Source of the DNA: Oceanospirillaceae bacterium UBA2001
Lineage (GTDB): Bacteria; Pseudomonadota; Gammaproteobacteria; Pseudomonadales; Balneatricaceae
Assembly (NCBI GenBank): GCA_002335115.1
Contig: DDCR01000112.1
Span: forward strand, 1 to 33,745
Direction of reading: 5' to 3'
Length of the DNA: 33,745 nt
Positions within the stretch are counted from its first letter, which is position 1, and every line of letters starts with the position of its first letter. This document shows positions 26,891 through 33,745 of the stretch, piece by piece. The position numbers were made by a program, and so were the translations under genes. The notes below the pieces were generated by a model. The model saw only the letters and a list, made by a program, of their open reading frames with translations, searched no databases and had not been told where the DNA came from.

Positions 26891-27924
26891 TACAGGTCTC
26901 CTTGAGACGACGACTTTGAAGATTTATGTCCATATGCTTTGGGACGTGTATAAGTGTCGATTAAAGGTGCCGATAAATTCATTAGCAGTATGGCAAAAGC
27001 AAAGGCATCAGGATAACTTCCAAAAGTGCGAATGATGAACACCAAAATACCAACCCCAATGCCAAACACCACTTTACCTTTGCGACTGGTAGCGCCAGAG
27101 ACAGGGTCTGTAACTATAAAAAACGCAGAGAACATGGTTGCACCTGTTAATAGGTGTTGTGATGCGCTTGGATAAAGGTCAGGTTCACCCATGTGAAATA
27201 GGCCAGCACAAAAGCCCAAACTGGCTAACATTGCGATCGGTGCATGCCAAGTAAAAGCGTTAATGGCCAAAAGTCCAATGCCCCCTGCAAGGTAGGCTAG
27301 GTTGACCCACATGCTAACTGATAAACTTAAACCCAACTGAGGATTATCAAGCGCTACTTCGTTTAAGGTGAGACCATTGGTATGACGCATTAAGTCTAAA
27401 GCCGTTGCTCCAGTCCAGGCATCAATACCACCGTCAATCGATTCCATCCAAAACCATTGCCACTGTTGCCCAAAGTTTAAGGTCTGTTCGATGGCTGGCC
27501 ATTGAGTCATGGACACAGGGAATGCAATTAAACAGATTGCATAACCCACCATAGCTGGGTTAAATGGATTATTACCTAAACCTCCATAAAGATGTTTAGC
27601 GAATACGATAGAGAATAATACTGCGATTAGAGTAAGCCACCACGGGCTAAAAGGGGGTAATGCGAGAGCAATCAAAAAGGCTGTCACCAAAGCACTTCCA
27701 TCGGTTAAGAAAATCATGATGGGGCGTCGACGCAAACCCAGTACTAGCGCCTCAAGACCAAGGGCAAGACCGCTGGCCCAGACCAAGTTGATCAGGGTGC
27801 CATAACCATAAAAGTAACTTTGTACGGCCAGACCTGGCAGTGTGGCTAGCAACACCCAAGCCATTAAGCGTGATGTTTTACTTAAGCTGTGGTGATGTGG
27901 AGACGATAAGTTCATTAAGGCCAT
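26890..27924 (-). CDS. rsxD: Electron transport complex subunit RsxD (RnfD)
   Basis: The 344-residue subunit is a polytopic membrane protein with ~9-10 hydrophobic segments. The flavinylation motif TGAT lies at 171-174 (WTGATALDLMR), with Thr174 the expected FMN attachment site. KHLYGGLGNNPFNPAMVGYA and FFIVTDPVSGATSRKG are conserved family blocks. RsxD relates to NqrB and is central to coupling electron flow to ion movement. ATG 27924 lies 2 bp after the rsxC stop; an in-frame ATG at 27915 is also possible and makes little difference. The C-terminal ~15 residues (KSSKSSSQGDL) are hydrophilic. Confidence 0.95.
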   Translation of the reverse strand: MALMNLSSPHHHSLSKTSRLMAWVLLATLPGLAVQSYFYGYGTLINLVWASGLALGLEALVLGLRRRPIMIFLTDGSALVTAFLIALALPPFSPWWLTLIAVLFSIVFAKHLYGGLGNNPFNPAMVGYAICLIAFPVSMTQWPAIEQTLNFGQQWQWFWMESIDGGIDAWTGATALDLMRHTNGLTLNEVALDNPQLGLSLSVSMWVNLAYLAGGIGLLAINAFTWHAPIAMLASLGFCAGLFHMGEPDLYPSASQHLLTGATMFSAFFIVTDPVSGATSRKGKVVFGIGVGILVFIIRTFGSYPDAFAFAILLMNLSAPLIDTYTRPKAYGHKSSKSSSQGDL

Positions 27925-27926
27925 GG

Positions 27927-29888
27927 TTATGATTCCTCAGCCGGTATAGCTTTTGCACGGGGGTTATTTTGGTGCTGTGCCAAGGTATGAGTGGCAGTTT
28001 CTTGTATACTTTTAGCCGCTATAATATCTTCTTTAACCTGCTCTGGGTCAGCAGCGGTAGCCAAGCGTTGCTCTAGTTTGCGCAATACCCCATTGGCTTT
28101 TGCCAAAGCGGCTTGAAGTGTCTTTTCTTGCTCTGGATCTAAGCCAAGTTTGGTTTCATAAGCGCTCAACTGAGCTTCTGCAGCGGCTGCTTTAGCCGTC
28201 AGAGCAGTGAGGGTTTGTTGCAAGTCTGAGGCTTGTTCATGGTTTTTTGCTAGTGCATCTGCGAGCGCTTTACTGGTTTTCTTCAGTTGAGTGCGGCTAA
28301 TAGCTGCGGCTGTTTTAAGGGCCTTATACTCGTCTTCTGGGAGTATGGGTGAGTTAGTCGTGTGTTGCGCCTGCTTTAGCTTGTTCACCCGAGCTAATGC
28401 AGCGGCAATAGGGTCTTCAGCATTAGGGTTAGCTGCTCGCTTAGCTTCTTGAGCGGCAGCAGCGGCCAATGCTCTAGTTTTACGTTTTTCTTCTTTAGCA
28501 GATTTTTCATCCGACAAACGTTGTTCACGGGTTTCAAAGCGCTCGCGAGCCACTTCTGCTTGCTGGGCTTCGGTGTTGAGAGCTTTGATTCGTCCTTTAG
28601 CAAAACGATAATACTGCACTAAGGGAATCTGACTTGGGCAGACCCATGCACAAGCACCACATTCTATACAATCTGATAAATTGTGGTCCTGGGCTTTTTC
28701 AAACTCTTCAGACTTTGCAAACCAAAACAATTGTTGCGGAAGCAACTCCGCTGGACAAGCAACCTCACATTGGCCACAGCGGATACACGCATGGTGGTCA
28801 GCGACCGGGGCCAGTTCCAGGTCGGCTGCGGCTAAAATGCAGTTACTGCTCTTGACCAAGGGCGTATTAGTATCTTGTATGGTAAAGCCCATCATCGGAC
28901 CACCCAAAACTAAGCGTGATGTTTGTGAAAGGTCAACCTTGGCAAACGCTAAAAGATCAGCCACTTCTGTGCCTATCAGCACTTCATAATTGCCTGCATT
29001 AGCGGCCGCTTTACCGGTTACGGTGGTGATGCGTTTGATCAGTGGCTGGCCGAGCATAACAGCATCAAAAATAGCTTTGATAGTGCCCACATTCTGGCAA
29101 ACAATGCCAATGTTTGCAGGGATGCCACCCTGAGGTACTTGATTCCCAGTGAGAATTTCAATCAGTTGTTTTTCACCACCTGAAGGATACTTTGTCGGAA
29201 TGACACACACTTCAATATTACTATTTTGACGTGCAGCTGTTGCAAGTGCTGCAATTGCCTCAGGTTTGTTTTCTTCGATGCCAATTAAACATTTAGGTTG
29301 GTCAAGTAGTTGCTGCACCAGTTGGATGCCCACAATAATTTCATCAGCATATTCACGCATCAAACGATCGTCCGCTGTAATATAAGGCTCACATTCAGCC
29401 GCATTAATGACAAGGGTGTTGATGGCATGTTTGGGTTGTAATTTAATTGAGCCAGGAAAACCTGCACCTCCCAGACCCACAATGCCGGCCGCTTGAATAA
29501 TATTTAATAAATCTGACTTCGTTAGAGAGTCTGGATTGGCCACAGGGCTTAGCTCAATCCATTCGTCCTTGCCATCAGTGTCAATAATGATACAGGGGCC
29601 TGATAGTGCCGATTGATGAGGCAAAATTCGTTCTGCTAATGCCTTAATGTAGCCTGAACTTGGGGCATGTATATTTGCACTTAAAACACCTTGAGCACTG
29701 GCAATTAACTGCCCCTTAAAAACATAGTCTCCAATATCAACGATCGCTTTAGCGGCTTTACCTATGTGTTGATTCAAAGGCAGGGCTAGCTGCTTGGGGG
29801 TAGGCATGACGTTAATGGCTAAGCCATTAGACTGTGTTTTATTTTCGTCAGGATGAACGCCACCATGAAAGTCCCATATTTTACGCAT
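27927..29888 (-). CDS. rsxC: Electron transport complex subunit RsxC (RnfC) with long C-terminal extension
   Basis: The ~653-residue peripheral subunit accepts electrons from NADH or ferredoxin. [13 protein letters not shown] starts the RnfC barrel-like region; the Rossmann/FMN part includes [15 protein letters not shown] and [12 protein letters not shown]. Two 4Fe-4S motifs follow: CIRCGQC with Cys368, 371, 374, 378, and CIECGAC with Cys407, 410, 413, 417. After ~residue 430 comes a ~220-residue Ala/Lys/Glu/Gln-rich coiled-coil-like tail, as in other gammaproteobacterial RsxC, variable in length and function. The frame runs up to 30002 inside rsxB, but homology starts at ATG 29888 (8-bp overlap with rsxB, GGGA nine bases upstream); ATG 29894 is an alternative. 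Confidence 0.93.
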   Translation of the reverse strand: MRKIWDFHGGVHPDENKTQSNGLAINVMPTPKQLALPLNQHIGKAAKAIVDIGDYVFKGQLIASAQGVLSANIHAPSSGYIKALAERILPHQSALSGPCIIIDTDGKDEWIELSPVANPDSLTKSDLLNIIQAAGIVGLGGAGFPGSIKLQPKHAINTLVINAAECEPYITADDRLMREYADEIIVGIQLVQQLLDQPKCLIGIEENKPEAIAALATAARQNSNIEVCVIPTKYPSGGEKQLIEILTGNQVPQGGIPANIGIVCQNVGTIKAIFDAVMLGQPLIKRITTVTGKAAANAGNYEVLIGTEVADLLAFAKVDLSQTSRLVLGGPMMGFTIQDTNTPLVKSSNCILAAADLELAPVADHHACIRCGQCEVACPAELLPQQLFWFAKSEEFEKAQDHNLSDCIECGACAWVCPSQIPLVQYYRFAKGRIKALNTEAQQAEVARERFETREQRLSDEKSAKEEKRKTRALAAAAAQEAKRAANPNAEDPIAAALARVNKLKQAQHTTNSPILPEDEYKALKTAAAISRTQLKKTSKALADALAKNHEQASDLQQTLTALTAKAAAAEAQLSAYETKLGLDPEQEKTLQAALAKANGVLRKLEQRLATAADPEQVKEDIIAAKSIQETATHTLAQHQNNPRAKAIPAEES

Positions 29889-30471
29889 TGTCATTTGTCC
29901 CATGGCTATGAGGTAAACTACTGGTAGCAATAACATGCCCTGGTTGCTGCCAATGCCAACTGCTTGGTGTGACTTGTACAGGGAGCATATCAATACAATC
30001 AACGGGACAAGGTTCTACACACAAGTCACAACCGGTACATTCATCAACGATAACGGTGTGCATTTGTTTGGCAGCACCAAGAATAGCATCAACAGGGCAG
30101 GCCTGAATGCACTTCGTACAGCCAATGCATTCATCTTCGCGGATGTACGCTATGGTGCGAATGGCTTCACTACCGTGTTCTGCATCTAATGGAATCACTT
30201 CTAGATCTAATAAATCGGCAAGGGCCTTTATTGTCGCTTCCCCACCAGGTGGACAGCGGTTAATGGCTTCACCGTTGGCAATCGCTTCAGCATAGGGCTT
30301 GCAGCCAGGATGACCACATTGTCCACACTGCGTCTGAGGTAGAAGGTTGTCTATTTGATCAACGATTGGGTCCCCGTCTACCTTGAAGCGGATTGCAGCA
30401 AAACCCAAAACGGCACCAAAAACGAGGGCCAATAACGCCAATATCAAAACGGCAACGTAAAGTATCTCCAT
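29881..30471 (-). CDS. rsxB: Electron transport complex subunit RsxB (RnfB)
   Basis: The 196-residue subunit has an N-terminal membrane helix (~4-26) and a Fe-S rich cytoplasmic part. The first cluster motif uses Cys49, Cys52, Cys57 and Cys73 (CGQCGHPGC...NRCPPGG). Two ferredoxin-type motifs follow, [12 protein letters not shown] (115, 118, 121, 125) and [12 protein letters not shown] (145, 148, 151, 155). It carries electrons into the membrane subunits and, in enteric bacteria, toward SoxR. ATG 30471 abuts the rsxA stop exactly. The C-terminal ~30 residues (after ~165) are His/Gln/Ser-rich and not conserved. Confidence 0.95.
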   Translation of the reverse strand: MEILYVAVLILALLALVFGAVLGFAAIRFKVDGDPIVDQIDNLLPQTQCGQCGHPGCKPYAEAIANGEAINRCPPGGEATIKALADLLDLEVIPLDAEHGSEAIRTIAYIREDECIGCTKCIQACPVDAILGAAKQMHTVIVDECTGCDLCVEPCPVDCIDMLPVQVTPSSWHWQQPGHVIATSSLPHSHGTNDNA

Positions 30472-31053
30472 TTAAATAGCCACTAACCCGGTGAAACCCA
30501 TAAAGGCTAGAGACATGATGCCCGCACTGATCATGGCGATCGCTGCCCCTTTAAATGGCGCAGGAACATCAGCCACCGTAATGCGTTCTCTCATGGCGGC
30601 GAATAAAATGAGTACTAAAGAAAAACCAATAGCGGCACCAAAGCCATACAAAATGGACTCGATAAAACCGTTGGCTTTTTTAATGTTGAGCAAGGCCACA
30701 CCTAATACAGCGCAGTTAGTGGTGATTAAGGGTAGAAAAATCCCCAACACTTTGTGCAATAGAGGGCTGGTTTTATGCACTACCATTTCTGTAAACTGAA
30801 CCACAAAAGCGATCACTAAAATGAAGCTAATGGTTTGCAAAAACTCCAAACCAAAGGGTTCGAGTAGGTAAGTGTAGGTAAGATAACTGCACAATGAAGC
30901 TAGCGTAAGCACAAAGGTGGTTGCTAAAGACATACCCATGGCCGTTTCTAAGCGCGAAGATACACCCATGAAAGGGCATAATCCAAGAAACTGAACGAGC
31001 ACAAAGTTGTTCACTAACACGGTGCTGACTAGGATGAGTAAATAGTCTACCAT
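30472..31053 (-). CDS. rsxA: Electron transport complex subunit RsxA (RnfA)
   Basis: The 193-residue integral membrane protein has about six membrane segments and the conserved blocks [19 protein letters not shown] and [18 protein letters not shown]. Each half carries a Cys (LGLCP and TTNC) that in RsxA/RsxE ligate the membrane Fe-S centre. The frame extends to 31098, but homology begins at [19 protein letters not shown] 31053 has AAGGA five bases upstream. It is the first gene of rsxABCDGE-nth and is divergent from cysI over 235 bp. In enteric bacteria the complex keeps SoxR reduced; in other bacteria Rnf drives ferredoxin reduction for biosynthesis. Which applies here is not shown. Confidence 0.96.
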   Translation of the reverse strand: MVDYLLILVSTVLVNNFVLVQFLGLCPFMGVSSRLETAMGMSLATTFVLTLASLCSYLTYTYLLEPFGLEFLQTISFILVIAFVVQFTEMVVHKTSPLLHKVLGIFLPLITTNCAVLGVALLNIKKANGFIESILYGFGAAIGFSLVLILFAAMRERITVADVPAPFKGAAIAMISAGIMSLAFMGFTGLVAI

Positions 31054-31093
31054 TTTATCCTTAAATCCTTCGTACTCAAAGCAACATGGCGCA

Positions 31094-31106
31094 GGCAAAT
31101 TTTGCC
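31094..31106. repeat. 13-bp palindrome in the rsxA 5' leader
   Basis: GGCAAA-T-TTTGCC is a perfect inverted repeat with one central base, 41 bp before the rsxA ATG and just downstream of its probable -10. It may be an operator or a small leader hairpin. Confidence 0.35.
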
Positions 31107-31123
31107 GTCATTATCCGGACCTA

Positions 31124-31134
31124 ATTATAGCCTA
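31124..31134 (-). promoter_or_regulatory. Candidate rsxA promoter -10 region
   Basis: Read on the minus strand this is TAGGCTATAAT, with a perfect TATAAT (31129 down to 31124) about 70 bp before the rsxA ATG. No convincing TTGACA-like -35 is seen (TCAAAA on the plus strand at 31144-31149 gives a spacer that is too short), so an activator may be needed. Confidence 0.4.
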
Positions 31135-31186
31135 CAAGTTACATCAAAACGCCGTTCAGGCGCATTAATTTACAATAATTCTATAT

Positions 31187-31249
31187 TCTAATTAGATATA
31201 AGTAAATCATATTTAAGTATTTTAGGTTATAAATAGATTAGGCTATGAT
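31187..31249 (+). promoter_or_regulatory. Candidate cysI promoter and repeat cluster
   Basis: TAGGCTATGAT (31239-31249) matches the rsxA -10 region at 10 of 11 bases and gives a TATGAT -10 for cysI; TTAGGT (31222-31227) is a weak -35 with a 16-bp spacer. TTAGGTTAT (31222-31230) and TTAGGCTAT (31238-31246) are direct repeats 16 bp apart, i.e. on roughly the same helix face. AGGTTAT is repeated inverted as ATAACCT at 31257-31263. TCTAATTAGA (31187-31196) is a perfect 10-bp palindrome upstream. Together these suit an activator-dependent promoter. Confidence 0.4.
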
Positions 31250-31288
31250 AAATCTCATAACCTCTGAGAAGCAAATCAGGATAGTGAC

Positions 31289-32959
31289 ATGTACGCCTAC
31301 AACGAATTTGATCAAACCCTCATAGATCAGCGAGTGGAACAGTATCGTGACCAAACACGCCGTTACTTAGCGGGAGAGATTCCTGAAGAGGAATTTCGGG
31401 TTTTAAGACTGATGAATGGGCTCTACATTCAGCGTCTTGCGCCCATGCTGCGCGTGGCCATTCCCTACGGGCTCATGAAAAGTGATCAATTACGCATGCT
31501 TGCCCAGATTTCAAGAACCTATGATAAAGGCTATGGCCATTTTACCACGCGACAGAATATGCAATTTAATTGGCCAACCTTAGAGTCTGTGCCTGATATT
31601 TTAGCTGACCTAGCCAAAGTGCAGATGCATGCTATTCAAACCAGTGGTGCGTGTATTCGAAACACTACGACAGATCCATTTGCAGGTGTCAGTGCTGACG
31701 AGATAGAGGACACTCGCCCTTGGTGTGAGCTCATTCGCCAGTGGAGTACCTTGCACCCAGAGTTTGCCTATTTACCCAGAAAATTCAAAATAGCGGTGTC
31801 GGGTTCCAGTAGCGACAGAGCCGCGTCTCAAGTGCATGATATTGGTTTACATTTGTATCGCAATGAAGTGGGTGACATGGGTTTTGAAGTTTTGGTCGGC
31901 GGTGGTTTGGGACGCACACCCGTGATAGGGAAGACGTTGCGTAAATTTCTTGAACCGCAAGAACTTCTGACCTATTTAGACGCAGTTTTGAGGGTGTACA
32001 ACCTCAACGGTCGCCGGGACAATAAATACAAAGCGCGTATCAAGATATTGGTTAATGCCCTGGGTGTTGACGCCTTTGGAGCGATGGTTGAGGCCGAATG
32101 GCAGCTAATAAAGGGTCAAGAATTGCGTTTACCTGAAGCTGAGATTGAGCGAGTGAAAGGCTTTTTTAAAGCCCCAGACTATCTATCAGCCATGCATGCC
32201 AGTCGTGATTTGAATGACACTTTTGCAGAACACCCCCAGTTTGCCGCATGGTACAAACAAAACACGCGAGACCATAAGCAGGCAGGTTATCGCATTATTA
32301 TTGTAGCGCTTAAAAATCAGTTGCAAGCCCCAGGTGACGTTAACCATCAACAAATGGATGGCATTGCCGCCTTGGCTGATGAGTTTAGTTTTTCTGAATT
32401 ACGCTCGACCCATGATCAAAATCTAGTGTTAGCAGATGTCGCTCAGCGTGATTTATTCGCCTTGTGGTTAAAATTACAAGATTTAGGTTTGGCACGTGCC
32501 AACGTCGGTACCTTAACCGATATGATTAACTGTCCGGGGCTTGATTTTTGTAGTTTAGCTAATGCCGAAACCCTCATACTATCGCGCCAAGTCAATGAAA
32601 CCTTCGACGATATGGATTACCTTTATGACCTGGGCGAAATTCAGCTAAAAATATCTGGTTGTATCAATGCGTGTGGCCATCATCACGTTGGGCATATTGG
32701 CATTTTAGGTGTTGAAAAAGGTGGTAAGCAAGTCTACCAATTTACTTTAGGTGGCTCTGCGTCTAATGATGCAAGTTTGGGCAAGACCTTGGGTCGTTCG
32801 ATCGAACAAGATCAGGTGGTGGTGGTAATTGGTCAAATATTAGACGTTTACGTAGAGCAGCGTCAAACGGATGAAACATTTTTGCAAGTGATACGTCGTG
32901 TTGGCTTTGCACCATTTAAGGAGCGTGTTTATGGCACTCATCAAAGATCAGCAGCTTAG
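31289..32959 (+). CDS. cysI: Nitrite/sulfite reductase hemoprotein (siroheme, 4Fe-4S), CysI type
   Basis: The 556-residue protein reduces sulfite to sulfide (or nitrite to ammonia) by six electrons. The paired siroheme/4Fe-4S signature is complete: CPGLDFC (Cys415, Cys421) and CINAC (Cys458, Cys462), the second followed by GHHHVGHIG. The N-terminal half has the ferredoxin-like domain (IPYGLMKSDQLRMLA, GHFTTRQNMQFNWP) and the GSSSDRA region of the substrate pocket. It resembles the single-chain enzyme annotated CysI in Pseudomonas rather than the enteric CysI, which needs CysJ; the electron donor is uncertain (ferredoxin or an NADPH reductase elsewhere). It overlaps the DUF934 gene by 29 bp, the same pairing as in Pseudomonas, which favours an assimilatory sulfur role. 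The start ATG 31289 has CAGGA upstream. Confidence 0.9.
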   Translation: MYAYNEFDQTLIDQRVEQYRDQTRRYLAGEIPEEEFRVLRLMNGLYIQRLAPMLRVAIPYGLMKSDQLRMLAQISRTYDKGYGHFTTRQNMQFNWPTLESVPDILADLAKVQMHAIQTSGACIRNTTTDPFAGVSADEIEDTRPWCELIRQWSTLHPEFAYLPRKFKIAVSGSSSDRAASQVHDIGLHLYRNEVGDMGFEVLVGGGLGRTPVIGKTLRKFLEPQELLTYLDAVLRVYNLNGRRDNKYKARIKILVNALGVDAFGAMVEAEWQLIKGQELRLPEAEIERVKGFFKAPDYLSAMHASRDLNDTFAEHPQFAAWYKQNTRDHKQAGYRIIIVALKNQLQAPGDVNHQQMDGIAALADEFSFSELRSTHDQNLVLADVAQRDLFALWLKLQDLGLARANVGTLTDMINCPGLDFCSLANAETLILSRQVNETFDDMDYLYDLGEIQLKISGCINACGHHHVGHIGILGVEKGGKQVYQFTLGGSASNDASLGKTLGRSIEQDQVVVVIGQILDVYVEQRQTDETFLQVIRRVGFAPFKERVYGTHQRSAA

Positions 32960-33356
32960 TTGTAGCCATGCTGCAACCCCAGAGATGAGGTTTACTGATT
33001 GGGTAAGCGGCGGTAGTGACGCAGGTGATGCTGTTCTAGCTAACGGTGCAGATGACTTGCCAAGTTTGTTAGCCCAGGCTGGAAAATTGTCCATGATAGC
33101 GATTGAGTTTGACACTTTTGCCGATGGCCGCGGGTTTAGTATGGCCCGCATGTTGCGCCGCCAAGGTTATGCCGGAGAAATTAGAGCGGTTGGTGATGTG
33201 GCGATGGATCGCATTGACTTTATGCAGCGGGTCGGTTTTAACGCCTTTGAATTGCGAGATGATCAGGATGCTCTGCAAGCCCTTCAAAAAATAGGTGAGG
33301 TGTCAGTGCACTTCCAACCCAGTGCAGATGGGAAAGGGCCTGCATACATGGTGTAA
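32931..33356 (+). CDS. DUF934 family protein linked to sulfite reductase
   Basis: The 141-residue protein is typical of the DUF934 family that follows cysI in many proteobacteria. GRGFSMARMLRRQGYAGEIRAVGD (in part) and FMQRVGFNAFELRDDQD are its core blocks. It is annotated elsewhere as a putative oxidoreductase involved in sulfite reduction, but no biochemical role is established to my knowledge. Its constant pairing with CysI suggests a helper or electron-transfer adaptor. The frame opens at 32898, but ATG 32931 is the better start: AAGGAG lies seven bases upstream and the overlap with cysI drops to 29 bp. It is cytoplasmic, with no cofactor-binding Cys motif. No terminator is evident downstream. 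Confidence 0.88.
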   Translation: MALIKDQQLSCSHAATPEMRFTDWVSGGSDAGDAVLANGADDLPSLLAQAGKLSMIAIEFDTFADGRGFSMARMLRRQGYAGEIRAVGDVAMDRIDFMQRVGFNAFELRDDQDALQALQKIGEVSVHFQPSADGKGPAYMV

Positions 33357-33472
33357 ACACCATCGCTGTGAAGTCCTTAAATCTAATTGATGGGCTAAAC
33401 CATTGCTAAAATATACCAAGAGATAGCCAAAACATCACTGAACAAAATGTTAAAACCTAGCCCAAACTTTAT

Positions 33473-33508
33473 ATGTGACTGATAATGTGACTGATAATGT
33501 GACTGGTA
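33473..33508. repeat. Three tandem copies of a 12-bp unit
   Basis: ATGTGACTGATA occurs at 33473-33484 and 33485-33496, and once more with one change (ATGTGACTGGTA) at 33497-33508, followed by a partial AAGTG. It lies between the ends of the DUF934 gene and the cold-shock gene. The copies keep a 12-bp period with no coding role seen. It is probably a slippage-prone microsatellite-like array. Confidence 0.8.
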
Positions 33509-33567
33509 AAGTGCGTTATGGCGCCTCAGTTTAATGCTTAAAACGCTTAAAAGGGAAATTTGGGGGG

Positions 33568-33745
<178 letters not shown>

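Overview
This 33.7 kb window looks like core chromosome from a Gram-negative gammaproteobacterium, probably marine and probably from the Oceanospirillales/Pseudomonadales side. The reasons are a complete rsxABCDGE-nth operon, RNase T, proteobacterial PyrC and ArgG, an RhlE helicase, Pseudomonas-style cysI followed by a DUF934 gene, and a dimethylglycine-dehydrogenase-type flavoenzyme near etfBA. Base composition is moderate (by eye mid-40s % G+C, not computed). I saw no insertion sequence, integrase, tRNA, rRNA, CRISPR array or prophage gene. I read every gene as intact apart from the two cut by the window edges.

Layout, left to right. (1) The 3' end of an acyl-CoA dehydrogenase (+) meets an S9-family peptidase (-), which follows a yciH/SUI1 gene one base downstream. 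A divergent, signal-peptide-bearing dienelactone hydrolase (+) ends at a bidirectional terminator facing etfA. (2) On the minus strand come a large FAD/GcvT-fold dehydrogenase (DMGDH/SarDH type) and then etfB-etfA. Dehydrogenase and ETF plausibly form one electron route for N-demethylation of a methylated amine; ETF would also serve the acyl-CoA dehydrogenase. (3) A 0.58 kb non-coding region contains nested inverted repeats, followed by a small Sel1-repeat gene. (4) A compact plus-strand block holds trpS, an OmpR-type response regulator, a histidine kinase with a large periplasmic sensor, and yidD. The two-component genes resemble the 'proteobacterial dedicated sortase system' pair (PdsR/PdsS), but no sortase is visible here. 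(5) pyrC-rnt (-) is divergent from argG (+), an order I recall from Pseudomonas. After argG come an unknown 66-residue gene with a strong RBS and terminator, then rhlE (-).

(6) A YdiJ-type FAD/4Fe-4S dehydrogenase (+) overlaps tail-to-tail with an AsmA/YdbH-like envelope protein gene (-). (7) The rsxABCDGE-nth operon runs on the minus strand with very tight spacing and encodes the membrane electron pump that reduces SoxR or supplies low-potential electrons. It diverges from cysI-DUF934 (+), for siroheme-dependent assimilatory sulfite/nitrite reduction. (8) A short non-coding stretch with a 12-bp tandem repeat leads to a minus-strand cold-shock gene truncated by the window edge.

No clearly undescribed system stands out. 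The best leads are regulatory: the nested repeats ahead of the demethylating dehydrogenase, a perfect 10-bp inverted repeat over the trpS stop codon just before the two-component genes, the PdsRS-like pair translationally linked to yidD, the matched -10 regions of the divergent rsx and cysI promoters, and the unknown 66-residue protein gene.
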